Assembly: GCA_023150835.1 (NCBI GenBank)
Contig: JAKLKB010000063.1
Location: 1 to 54,762 of the forward strand
Source: Myxococcota bacterium
GTDB taxonomy: Bacteria; Myxococcota_C; UBA6777
Reading direction: 5' to 3'
Length of the DNA: 54,762 nucleotides
Made by a program: the position numbers and the translations under genes. The notes under the pieces were generated by a model. That model had not been told where the DNA came from and searched no databases. It saw only the letters and a program-made list of their open reading frames with translations. Positions 16,305-24,908 of the stretch are shown here, piece by piece (the stretch's first letter is position 1; every line of letters starts with the position of its first letter).

Positions 16305-18435
16305 AGAGAGGGAGGCGAGACAGCGTGTTGGTTTGGAAGAGAAGGGTTTTGCATTGGCGTTTGGTGGCGTCGCGTTGTTGAAGAAAACACAGATCTTGTT
16401 TTCCACTACGCACAGAGATCGTTTCGCCCGATGGGCCTAAGCGGATGGAAGCGCCTCGATTCATCCAATACACCCAGACGGAAGGGTCGCTTGTGACGAA
16501 AAGGGTTGCTGTCTGCGATGTTTTCCCGAGCGTTTGCCTGCCACGAGTTTGGGAAGGAGCAGAACGCTCGTTGCGGGGGCGAGAGGGCGGTGTTCTTCCG
16601 CGATCGGTGTGGGGTTGAAGGATCTGGGGTTCGCCGTTGTCTGCGGGGGCTTGGGTTTGTTGAGGAACCAAGAAAGCGAACGCAAGCAGGATCGTCGCCA
16701 AGATCAAAAGCAAGACAAGGATCGTTCCCCACAAGCGCAAGCGGTTGGGTCGCTGAGTCTCATCGGGCTGTGGAGGAGGCGATAGTTGCGGGACGACAGC
16801 GATCTCGTTTACGTTGGCGGGGACAGCGCGCCCGAGAGGTTCAGCAGAGAGCGAGCCATTCGACGAGATGGCTTTGGCCTCGGAGGCTTGACGGGCGGCT
16901 TTTTCTGCTTCTGCAAGCGACTTGGCTTTTTTGTCAGCCTGCTGGATAGCGAGCAACTCCTCGCTCGGTTCGACCACTTGGGTCTTCGAGGAAGCAACAG
17001 GTACTTGGCGCGCAGCAGAATCCGCCGAAGGATGGGGCCAAGCCGCTGCCTCCGAATTCTTCGGATGGGGTTCACTGCTCATTCTCGCATTGTGTTCGCG
17101 TGGTTGGCTGCGTGCTTTGTTGGCGAGCGTCGGTTCAACGTCGTCAAGGATATCCGAAAAAGAGAGATCCCCTGCAAGGGCCGTCGTATCGCCATGTTCG
17201 CTAGGTGGTGCGTAAAGCATCAAGGGCGAAGAACCTTGAACCGTTTGCAGCGCGGCCACCGTGGCTTCTTCGGGAGGCTCATCAGGAAGCAAGCCCCGCA
17301 AGTCAGGGGGAAGTGAAGGCTGCTTGGGTGCGTGATAGGCAGAAGGTGGCGGATGGATGGGCGGTTTCGCAGGGAGGGCTTGGCTTTCTGTGGTGTTGCT
17401 GTTGTCCGCACCGCGTGGGTCGGTATCCAACGAACCTTGCTCGCGTTGTGCGGCAAGATTTTCGACCAAAGCACCGATGTCATCGTCCTGTTCGTCGGTG
17501 GCCTCTTTGTAAAAACCGGCGAGATCTTCTTGATCGATGAATTGGTTGTATTGTCGGAGGATCTTGTCGAGGGCGCGTTGGACTTCGCGTGCATTTTGAA
17601 AGCGTTCGCTGGGATCTTTGGCCAACAACCGAAAGATCAATGCTTCGATCTCGGGGGGAAGCCCACGAACCCATCTTCCGAGCGGTTCGGGCTGTCCTTG
17701 GGAGACAAGCATCATGATGGAAAACACATCATCGCTTTCAAAAGCACGATAACCACAGCATAATTCGTAAAGGATCGAACCCAACGCAAACAGATCAGAG
17801 CGCGCATCCAAGGGGCGTGATAAGACTTGTTCGGGGGACATATACGACGGAGTCCCTTTGATGCGTCCTGCGCTAGTTTCATCGCCGCTGCTTGGGGCAT
17901 TGGTGGCTTTGGCGATGCCAAAGTCGATCACTTTGACGTACCCCGTCCCAGTCAAGAGGATATTGCTCGGTTTGAGATCACGGTGGACAAGATGAAGCGC
18001 GTTGCCGTCTCGATCGATGTGGCTGTGCGCATAATGAAGCCCTTTGCACACTTCCATTACGATGGTGGCCGCAACAGACCACGGGAACGCAGAATGGTTT
18101 TTGCGTTGCCGATGTTGGAGCAGCATCTCCAGATCCAAGCCTTGGATTCGCTCCATCGCGATATACACGAGATCTTGTTCTTCGCCGATATCGTAGATCT
18201 CGACGATGTTGGGGTGTTGCAGCCTTGCAGCAAGGCGTGCCTCGCGCAACAACGCTTGCTGCATATCGATCTCGTTTTCCCCTTCCACACGAACACATTT
18301 GAGCACCACGTCCTTGGAGAAATCCGCCATCCCCATCTGATGGGCTTCCCAGACCTCTGCCTGTCCGCCTTCGCGCAAACGACCCGTCAGTTGGTACTTT
18401 CCGTTGCCGATTGTGATGCCCGGTCTTAGATCCAT
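16297..18435 (-). CDS. Membrane-anchored Ser/Thr protein kinase (Pkn type)
   Basis: A 712-residue kinase. The catalytic domain (about 12-285) has Lys46 in VVLK, Glu in helix C, HRDLKPSN with Asp153, DFG at 171-173 and GTPSYMSPEQV, so it should be active. The glycine loop is LREGGQAEVW, lacking the first Gly of GxGxxG. A 300-residue Pro/Ser/Glu-rich cytoplasmic linker follows, then one membrane helix (about 590-612, WGTILVLLLILATILLAF) and a 100-residue extracytoplasmic tail ending in a small beta domain with two Cys (TLFVTSDPSVWVYW onward), PEGA-like in pattern. The tail is a likely sensor. Its own gene start lies divergent from the repeat-rich protein gene. The substrate is unknown. Confidence 0.93.
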   Translation of the reverse strand: MDLRPGITIGNGKYQLTGRLREGGQAEVWEAHQMGMADFSKDVVLKCVRVEGENEIDMQQALLREARLAARLQHPNIVEIYDIGEEQDLVYIAMERIQGLDLEMLLQHRQRKNHSAFPWSVAATIVMEVCKGLHYAHSHIDRDGNALHLVHRDLKPSNILLTGTGYVKVIDFGIAKATNAPSSGDETSAGRIKGTPSYMSPEQVLSRPLDARSDLFALGSILYELCCGYRAFESDDVFSIMMLVSQGQPEPLGRWVRGLPPEIEALIFRLLAKDPSERFQNAREVQRALDKILRQYNQFIDQEDLAGFYKEATDEQDDDIGALVENLAAQREQGSLDTDPRGADNSNTTESQALPAKPPIHPPPSAYHAPKQPSLPPDLRGLLPDEPPEEATVAALQTVQGSSPLMLYAPPSEHGDTTALAGDLSFSDILDDVEPTLANKARSQPREHNARMSSEPHPKNSEAAAWPHPSADSAARQVPVASSKTQVVEPSEELLAIQQADKKAKSLAEAEKAARQASEAKAISSNGSLSAEPLGRAVPANVNEIAVVPQLSPPPQPDETQRPNRLRLWGTILVLLLILATILLAFAFLVPQQTQAPADNGEPQILQPHTDRGRTPPSRPRNERSAPSQTRGRQTLGKTSQTATLFVTSDPSVWVYWMNRGASIRLGPSGETISVRSGKQDLCFLQQRDATKRQCKTLLFQTNTLSRLPLSW

Positions 18436-18878
18436 CCCGGCTCTCCGTTGCCCGTGTGCATATCCAAGTTTTTGTTTCCCTTTATCAAACTACCCTTGCG
18501 CGCAGTGCATCGCATCCTAGCAGATCCAAGATCACTTGGCTACAATCTCGACGCGCTCCTCATCTCTTGCGCCTTTCGCACCTGCCGTCTTCCGCACACA
18601 GCGGCTTGCTCCAAAGAGCTTTTCGGGTCTCGCTTAGAATAATACCTCTCCTCCGCTGAAATCGAAAAAGATGTTGAGTCTTTGCAAAAAAATCCGTACC
18701 CTATCCCAAGACTCCCTTTGTGGCCGCTTTTGACACAACGCGGCCCATTCGCGCTGTCCGCCCCCGCAGATCGAGGCACCAACGATTTCACGATCTCGAT
18801 CTTTTGTTTTCTCCCGAACGGCACATCTTTGATCTCGCATCTCTGGGGCGACCTCTCTTGCTGTTGAAGGCTTTTTCG
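18436..18878. other. 443-bp divergent intergenic region
   Basis: This lies between the start of the minus-strand kinase and the plus-strand repeat-rich gene. No credible gene, element copy or hairpin is seen, and the open plus-strand frame from 18720 lacks a ribosome site. It presumably holds both promoters, which I cannot place. Confidence 0.5.
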
Positions 18879-20039
18879 ATGAAGCAACTCATTGAGCTTA
18901 TCCACGAATATCAAAACCTTAGCCGCAAGCGCAAGCGCTCAAACCAGCCGCTCAGCGAACCAGAACAAGCACGCCTCGATGAACTCCGCCTGTATCTCGA
19001 TCAACATCTGCGCAACGAACACAACGCACACAACGCACACAACGCACACAACGCACACAGCGCACACAGCGCACACAACGCACACAACGCACAACGCCAC
19101 CGCCAAAGCCGACCGCGCATTCAGCCCATCAACCTCGAAGAAACTTACCGCGACCTTGATGCGCTCTCTCTCCAAGCCCCCCAAACAGAGAGATCCGCGC
19201 CTTCCACACAATCACCAGTCTATCATGCCCCATCTTCCGCGCCTTCCACACAATCACCTGCTTACTGCCCCCCATCTTCCGCGCCTTCCACACAATCACC
19301 TGCTTACTGCCCCCCATCTTCCGCACCCTCCACACAATCACCCGCTTACCGCCCCCCATCTTCCGCACCTTCCGCTCAATCAACCACCTATCAGGCTCCA
19401 TCTTCCGCACCTTCTCTTCCAACAAGGCCCGAAGATGCGCCCTACATTCCCTCGGGGCCTTCGCTTCCCGCCGCATCTCTCGAAGTCCTCGACCTTCAGC
19501 GCCTGCGTGAACAAATCGAACACCCCAAACGCACCCATACCGAACAACCCCAACCCGCGTTCCATCCCCCAAGCCATACCAGTATCCACTCGCTCCGCCA
19601 TCTCTCCAACCAAGGCCCTTCTTCGATCGATCAACTCCCCGAAGCCTCTGCACTCAAAACATCTCGCTCTCAACCTCACCCCTCTCAACCCCCCGTCCCT
19701 CCGTCAAATACATCGTCCCAAGACCGCTGGCACTTTCTTCCACGCCCCGCCACCCACGCCGAGGCAGAGGCATTACCTGTTCGCGTTCATTCCCCTTCCA
19801 CCGCCGGTATCGTAGAGCACGACCTTACTCACCTTGGCCTCGAACTCAACCTCCCCGAAGAAGAGACCTCTCACCCCCATTCGTCTCCCTTTGGAACCGC
19901 CGCACCTTCCGCGCTTTCTCTTCCCTTGTTGATCGAACTTCGACGTCTCGAACACAAGCGCCGTCGAAGCCCCCTCGCCGCTCACGAAGAAACCCGCTTT
20001 CGCGAGATCATGGATCAAGTGTTTCTCGCCATCGATTGA
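18879..20039 (+). CDS. Repeat-rich protein with related charged helices at both ends
   Basis: A 386-residue protein of unknown function. The N-terminal 45 residues (LIELIHEYQNLSRKRKRSN, then PLSEPEQARLDELRLYLDQ) and the last 40 (LIELRRLEHKRRRSPLAAHE, then ETRFREIMDQVF) are variants of one helical motif. Similar motifs occur in proteins of myxobacteria, often beside PilZ domains, though no PilZ domain is seen here. Between them lie nine His-Asn-Ala-type tripeptides coded by a 9-bp repeat (19018-19097), then a 42-bp repeat giving PPSSAPSTQSPAY units (19195-19400), then Pro/Ser-rich sequence that is probably disordered. There is no signal peptide or membrane segment. GAAGG precedes the ATG at 18879. 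A scaffold or linker protein is a guess from composition only. Confidence 0.7.
   Translation: MKQLIELIHEYQNLSRKRKRSNQPLSEPEQARLDELRLYLDQHLRNEHNAHNAHNAHNAHSAHSAHNAHNAQRHRQSRPRIQPINLEETYRDLDALSLQAPQTERSAPSTQSPVYHAPSSAPSTQSPAYCPPSSAPSTQSPAYCPPSSAPSTQSPAYRPPSSAPSAQSTTYQAPSSAPSLPTRPEDAPYIPSGPSLPAASLEVLDLQRLREQIEHPKRTHTEQPQPAFHPPSHTSIHSLRHLSNQGPSSIDQLPEASALKTSRSQPHPSQPPVPPSNTSSQDRWHFLPRPATHAEAEALPVRVHSPSTAGIVEHDLTHLGLELNLPEEETSHPHSSPFGTAAPSALSLPLLIELRRLEHKRRRSPLAAHEETRFREIMDQVFLAID
19018..19097 (+). repeat. 9-bp in-frame tandem repeat (His-Asn/Ser-Ala)
   Basis: About nine units of AACGCACAC with two AGC variants, in frame with the host gene, giving a His-rich stretch. The length could vary by slippage without shifting the frame. 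Confidence 0.9.
19195..19400 (+). repeat. 42-bp in-frame tandem repeat
   Basis: About five units containing CCATCTTCCGCGCCTTCCAC and CAATCACCTGCTTA, each giving 14 residues (PPSSAPSTQSPAYC-like). The middle units are nearly identical, suggesting recent expansion. Confidence 0.9.
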
Positions 20040-20055
20040 TGTGATCTCTGAGTGA

Positions 20056-20406
20056 TACGATATCCGTGTGATGTGTGATCGAAGGGTCGTGCGTAGACAC
20101 CCGATTGTTGGGCAGCCACAGCTGTCACTTGGACCCACTCAATCGATTCGTTTCGCTGACAACACGACTCTTTTTTCCCTGCGTAACGAGGTTTCTGCTC
20201 CGGACTGTTCGCTTCGACGGCTGCTTTTTTCAAAGCAAACAGTTTCTACGAGTTCCGTCCGTGAAGTACGTGAAAAAGTAGGGGCAGACAGGTGTGGCTG
20301 CCCAATCACAGGGCGTTTACAGATCGCAAACGAATGGCATGAGTTGGTCCAAGTGCACACCTGTCTGCCCCGACCTCTTTGCGATAACGCAACGGCGAAT
20401 TTCGTA
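20056..20406 (+). mobile_element. Composite MITE-like element interrupted by the 151-bp repeat
   Basis: It begins with TACGATATCCG and ends with CGAATTTCGTA. Inside are, in order, a GGGCAGCC arm, the 151-bp repeat, a GGGGCAGAC...GGCTGCCC arm pair, a spacer and a second CTGTCTGCCCC arm. The layout suggests one element opened by insertion or recombination with another copy. Confidence 0.75.
20126..20276 (-). repeat. 151-bp dispersed repeat, copy B
   Basis: Inverted relative to copy A at 1-151, with 150 of 151 bases identical. Such identity against diverged element copies elsewhere implies a recent duplication or gene conversion. Confidence 0.93.
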
Positions 20407-20415
20407 CGAGTCCTG

Positions 20416-22110
20416 TCATGCGTCGGACTGTGCGGCGATCGACAACGCAAGACGTGTCGCTTCGGAGCGGTTGATCTTTCCGTGATTTCCACGCGGTAGC
20501 GCGGAGACCACAAAGACCTGACGAGGCCGTCGATACCCCGCCACATGCTCTGCAGCCCATACCAAAAAGGCTTCTGTATCAAACTGTTCGGGAGATCGTT
20601 TGGGGATCAGCAACGCCACAGGACGCTCTCCCAAGCGACTGTCAGGCAATCCCACCACCGTCACTTCTGCGACTTCGGGATACGAACGTAAGATCTCTTC
20701 AACTTCTGCGGGGAAAACCGAGAAGCCACCGACCTTTAAGCGATCGCGACTCCTTCCCACAAACGAGAACAACCCGCCCGGCCACACCCGCGCAAGATCG
20801 CCTGTGGTAAACCAACCGTCGGCATCAGGCCCTGCATCCGCGGCTCCTTCGTAGGTCTTCAAGACGCCTGCTCCGCGCACTTGAAGCCCGCCCACTCGCC
20901 CCCATCCCACAACACGGCCTTGTTCGTCGACGGCACGCACTTCAAAACCCGGCAAAACAAACGACAACACGGGCAGATCGATCTGGTGGCTTGGCGAGGA
21001 AGGGTACAACCGCAACGCCATCGGCCCCGAAAGTTCGACCATTCCGTAGATATCCGCAAAGATCGCTGTTCCCAACGGTCGCCCAAAAACTTGGGTAAGC
21101 GCCCCATAACGCTGGAAACGCCTCGCTCGATCAGGCGGCATCACGTCCGCCCCACTGACCCACATCTGCACACTTGACAAGTCACGCTCCGCAGCCCCCG
21201 CACGTTCGAGATCTGCGTACATCGTCGGCACACCCACGATCACGTTGGGCCGTTCCACTTCCAATCGGCTCAAAAAAACATCGGGTTCAAAAGATTCCAG
21301 ATGCAGCAACCGAATCCCTGCACACAACGCCGCAAAATGCGCACTCAGGCCCATGACATGCGTTAGAGGAAGCGCACACATCAGCAGATCGCGGCCTTTT
21401 CGCCATCCCACTTGCAGGCCCACAGGGGCCGCCAACAAACGCCCCAACGTTCCCAATAATCCTGCGCTCGTCAATGCCGCAGCCTTCGGCTTTCCAGTCG
21501 TTCCCGAAGTACACAACAACAACGCGACTTCGTTCGGATCGTCGGTTCCCATCGCATGGATCGACTCTGTGGTGTGAGACGCCATCCAATCCACCAGATC
21601 GCGCACCTGTTTTGCCTGTGGTTTTGCTCCGTGGCCGCTCCAGCAACACCGCAGATCGGACCGCAACAATCCTCCCTCGTGCATACGACCCAACACATCG
21701 CCGTCGGCAACAACCGCCTGCGCTTGTGTCACCTCCAAGATCGCGCCCAACTCTTCGGCCTTGAGGCGTGCGTTCACAGGAACAGGAACCCCTCCTGCCC
21801 TTGCCACCGCAAACAAATGAAAAAGAACGTCGATGCGGTTTTGCAAGATCACCAAGACCCGTCGCCCTTCGCCGTGACCGAACGCTTCGTGCGCTGCGGC
21901 AAGTCGTGCGATATCTTCTTCCAACGTCGCGTACGTCCACGAAGACCGATCTTCTAGGCCAAGCGGCGCACGATCCGCAAAGATCGCGGGCCGCTCCCCA
22001 TAGCTTTCCGCCAACACAGAAGTCAAACGACCCAACCCCACCCCTCCGCCAAGCAACATCTGACCGACGGTTCGCCAATACTCCGGGATCTGCACGATCT
22101 TCTCCATCAT
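20416..22110 (-). CDS. AMP-forming acyl-CoA synthetase / ligase
   Basis: A 564-residue member of the ANL superfamily. The ATP-binding motif LLCTSGTTGKPKAA, the aromatic/Glu motif IYGMVELSG, GWFTTGDLARV, the hinge region RSRDRLKVGGFSVFP and the C-terminal catalytic Lys in RGNHGKINR are all present, so the enzyme should be active. It activates a carboxylic acid to an acyl-adenylate and normally passes it to CoA. The substrate is not readable; the sequence is closest in style to fatty-acid or malonyl-type CoA ligases. The start at 22110 has GGAGGAG eight bases upstream, although the frame is open 41 codons earlier. It is the last gene of a long minus-strand block, with a 100-bp gap from the gene before it. 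Confidence 0.93.
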   Translation of the reverse strand: MMEKIVQIPEYWRTVGQMLLGGGVGLGRLTSVLAESYGERPAIFADRAPLGLEDRSSWTYATLEEDIARLAAAHEAFGHGEGRRVLVILQNRIDVLFHLFAVARAGGVPVPVNARLKAEELGAILEVTQAQAVVADGDVLGRMHEGGLLRSDLRCCWSGHGAKPQAKQVRDLVDWMASHTTESIHAMGTDDPNEVALLLCTSGTTGKPKAAALTSAGLLGTLGRLLAAPVGLQVGWRKGRDLLMCALPLTHVMGLSAHFAALCAGIRLLHLESFEPDVFLSRLEVERPNVIVGVPTMYADLERAGAAERDLSSVQMWVSGADVMPPDRARRFQRYGALTQVFGRPLGTAIFADIYGMVELSGPMALRLYPSSPSHQIDLPVLSFVLPGFEVRAVDEQGRVVGWGRVGGLQVRGAGVLKTYEGAADAGPDADGWFTTGDLARVWPGGLFSFVGRSRDRLKVGGFSVFPAEVEEILRSYPEVAEVTVVGLPDSRLGERPVALLIPKRSPEQFDTEAFLVWAAEHVAGYRRPRQVFVVSALPRGNHGKINRSEATRLALSIAAQSDA

Positions 22111-22210
22111 CGCCCACGCTCCTCCATCCGTGAATTCTTGACAAGATGGCGCGTTGTACCCCACATCCCCCCTCAAAAACAAGCCTTCTTCTCCAAAAAA
22201 CACACACGAT

Positions 22211-24829
22211 TTAAGGCGAGGGCGAAGCACCAAGTACTTTGCCGAGGGTCTTTTCTATGCCAACGATGTTGTAGGCCCCGACTTGATACAACACCACGCG
22301 GCCTCGGTGAAGCAAGGCAAAGGTCGGCGTTGCACGGATGCGAAACTGTGCCGAGAAGAACCCGTTGGGATCGGAGACATGGGCAAAAGGCATCTTGCGG
22401 GGATGTTGTTTGAGCCAGTCGTCTAAGACTTGCAAACTTTCGGAGCTTACCGCAACGACTTTGAATCCTTTTGAAGCGTACTTTTTCTGCCAGCGACGGA
22501 TCATCGGGATGGGAGGTTTGCACGGGCCGCACCATGTGGCCCAAAAGAAAAACAGCACAGTATCTTTGGCGAGCGCAGGCAAGGCTTCGCGTGCGTAAGG
22601 TTTTTGGGGATCGTGTGGAAAAGTATGGATCGTCATCCACGAACGGATCGATTGCCCGAGAACAGGGGGATGTTTGAGTTGCGGCTCAGTCGTCATGCGT
22701 TGCAGTTGGAGAGACAACGTGAGGCTTTTTCCTTCGCGCAAGACAGCCATCGGTAAGGGCTGATCTGCCGGCGCAAGCATCACTCGCTCACGGATCTCGT
22801 AAGGTTCGTGCAGTGGAGCCCCCCCCACTTCAACGACCGTATCTCCCACACGCAAGCCCGCTTTTTCCGCAGGACTCCCCACCCCAACGAGGCGCACCAA
22901 CACCGCCCCTTTCGGAAGCCCCATCGCCCCTTGCAAGGGGCGAAATTGAATCCCCAACCAAGAAGGCAACGGCGGAGACTTCATCGCCAAAAAAGGCTTC
23001 TCTGCGGCAGAAGGCGCAGGTTTCGGCCCAAGAGGCGTCGCCTCACAAGCCAGCAGACGCGCTAAACCTCCTCGATAAGCCCGCACTTCTGGGCGTGCAT
23101 CCGCCTCCAAAAGAAAACGCCCAGCCATCCGATACAACAGATGATCGATCCGCAACAATGCTGCACTTTGGATCTGGAGCCAAAAGACATAACGGTGCAT
23201 CTCTTGTTCTTTTTCGTGCATCTGCTTGAGACGCAGCGCAAGGCCGGGAACGCCTTGAACATACCGCAAGAAGCCGTCCCGCAGGCGCTCACCAATTGCC
23301 GAATCTTCGGCATCTCCGCCCCCTCGATAGGGTTCGCGCACACACGCGATCCGCTCCTGAGACCAAGAAGGCCCATGCCACACCAACTGCGCCAGCGTAG
23401 GCGTAGCATGGGTGTGTTGTGCCAAGCGTTGGAGCTCCATCCGCACCAAATGCTGCATCTTTGGGTTTTGTGCGTACCAACGTTTGAGGTGATGATCGCG
23501 AGCGGTACGAAACAACGTCTGCCATTGATTTTCAACATTTTTCCACCACTGATAGCGCTGTTGCAAAACCTTTTGCTGTTCGTGTGAAGCGGCGATGCTC
23601 ACAGGACGGGGAAGATCAAAACGCCGAGCGACCGCCAAGATCATCGCTTGATCTTCTTGTGTGGCGGTATCTTTTTGCGCGGCATAACGGCGCAACAGTC
23701 GATCCGTCAAGTCGGTCAATGTCACCCCTTGTTCGCGGGCCTCGGCCTCCAATATCGAACGCAGATAACTATCCGAGCTGCGGATCGGGACGTCAGGCGT
23801 CCGATCTGTCAAAAGGACGGTGCGATGGGCTTCATCAAATGTTTTTGCGTGTTTCATCGCCAAGATAAAGTGATAAGCATGCCCAATCGACTCCCCAAGC
23901 CGTGTATCCGCAAAACACCCATACGCGGGGCGATCGGGCGTGGTTGCAAAAAAGCCACAGCGATCTCCACTCGGTACATTCAACTGCGAGGGTTGTGGGT
24001 AGATGCTCCACGCAAAAGAACCCGAAAAGCATTGCGACATCACAGAGATCACACGGCGCGCTCCAAAAGGCTGCAACATCCGATGGTAGGACTGTACATC
24101 AAGGTTATCTCGCCACAGCGAGATGTAATGATTGCGCGTCGAAGAATCGCGATTTTGCGTCCCATGATCGGTGACAAACATCAACACAGGGCGCGGATCT
24201 TCGGGCGCTATCTGCTGTGCGATACGACGGGTTTGATCGCGCAACACCTCTTGCGTGGCCGCCAGTAGGCGCGCCCCTTGGATCTGTGTATTCACCAGTT
24301 TTGGCTTCTCCGCAAAGAACCGACTTTCGGGGATGTGCGCAAACAGTTCTGAACCGACGACGTTGCGAGAGCGCAAGACCAATAGATCTTCGCTTGGATC
24401 GTCGCCATCGGACGCAAACACCGTCATCGCAGGCGAAGACATCCCCCGCCCTTGCAGCGTCCCAAGCATCATCCGCAGATACAACACATGCGAATAAAAG
24501 TTGAGTTGTGGCTGCGCTCCACCGTTGAGCAAAAAAGCATGCGCCAACGCAGCCGAGCGCCAACGCCCTCCTGCCTGTGGCGCTCCAGCCAGACGCTCAG
24601 GCTGTGGACGCAGGGGAGGCGTCACGGGACGAGGTGGTGTCGCAGGACGCACCAACGATGTGCTGGCTGTAGGCTTTTTCGGCCAATGCGCGTGAACGTC
24701 CACCTCTTTGCGTTGTTGTACCCGTGTCGTCGTGCAGGCCCCCAACAACCCCCATCCAAGCCCCAAAAGCCCCAAAACCACCCCGATACGTTGGGATGGT
24801 GATGTCTGAACACGTTGAGATATCTTCAT
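22211..24829 (-). CDS. Lipoprotein fusing a C13/caspase-like domain, PDZ domain and thioredoxin domain
   Basis: An 872-residue lipoprotein (lipobox LLGAC, Cys32). Residues about 95-330 resemble clan-CD proteases of the legumain/GPI-transamidase (C13) type: a strand MTVFASDGDDPSED, then the His of MFVTDHGTQ (His222) at the end of a hydrophobic strand and the Cys of VMSQCFSGSF (Cys267) at the end of the next, the expected His-Cys dyad. A helical region follows (about 330-600). A PDZ domain lies at about 640-735 (LGIQFRPL, GSPAEKAGLRVGDTVVEV). The C-terminal domain (about 745-870) is a TlpA/ResA-type thioredoxin with FWATWCGPCK (Cys767, Cys770) and the cis-Pro in RATPTF. The start at 24829 has AGGAAGG upstream. 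Neighbours are an FGE-fold protein and an acyl-CoA ligase. Substrate and localisation side are unknown. Confidence 0.85.
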   Translation of the reverse strand: MKISQRVQTSPSQRIGVVLGLLGLGWGLLGACTTTRVQQRKEVDVHAHWPKKPTASTSLVRPATPPRPVTPPLRPQPERLAGAPQAGGRWRSAALAHAFLLNGGAQPQLNFYSHVLYLRMMLGTLQGRGMSSPAMTVFASDGDDPSEDLLVLRSRNVVGSELFAHIPESRFFAEKPKLVNTQIQGARLLAATQEVLRDQTRRIAQQIAPEDPRPVLMFVTDHGTQNRDSSTRNHYISLWRDNLDVQSYHRMLQPFGARRVISVMSQCFSGSFAWSIYPQPSQLNVPSGDRCGFFATTPDRPAYGCFADTRLGESIGHAYHFILAMKHAKTFDEAHRTVLLTDRTPDVPIRSSDSYLRSILEAEAREQGVTLTDLTDRLLRRYAAQKDTATQEDQAMILAVARRFDLPRPVSIAASHEQQKVLQQRYQWWKNVENQWQTLFRTARDHHLKRWYAQNPKMQHLVRMELQRLAQHTHATPTLAQLVWHGPSWSQERIACVREPYRGGGDAEDSAIGERLRDGFLRYVQGVPGLALRLKQMHEKEQEMHRYVFWLQIQSAALLRIDHLLYRMAGRFLLEADARPEVRAYRGGLARLLACEATPLGPKPAPSAAEKPFLAMKSPPLPSWLGIQFRPLQGAMGLPKGAVLVRLVGVGSPAEKAGLRVGDTVVEVGGAPLHEPYEIRERVMLAPADQPLPMAVLREGKSLTLSLQLQRMTTEPQLKHPPVLGQSIRSWMTIHTFPHDPQKPYAREALPALAKDTVLFFFWATWCGPCKPPIPMIRRWQKKYASKGFKVVAVSSESLQVLDDWLKQHPRKMPFAHVSDPNGFFSAQFRIRATPTFALLHRGRVVLYQVGAYNIVGIEKTLGKVLGASPSP

Positions 24830-24908
24830 TTTCGCCCTTCCTCTCGCCATGAGACGCCCCCTCAAGATTTGTTGAACACACAGCGCTGTCAATCCTCCAA
24901 CCTAATTT

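Larger units (their letters stand above)
20040..20415. other. 376-bp intergenic region made of nested repeats
   Basis: The whole gap is repeat sequence: a MITE-like element whose outer ends are at 20056 and 20406, holding the 151-bp repeat copy B and a second set of core arms. No gene is supported. Confidence 0.85.
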
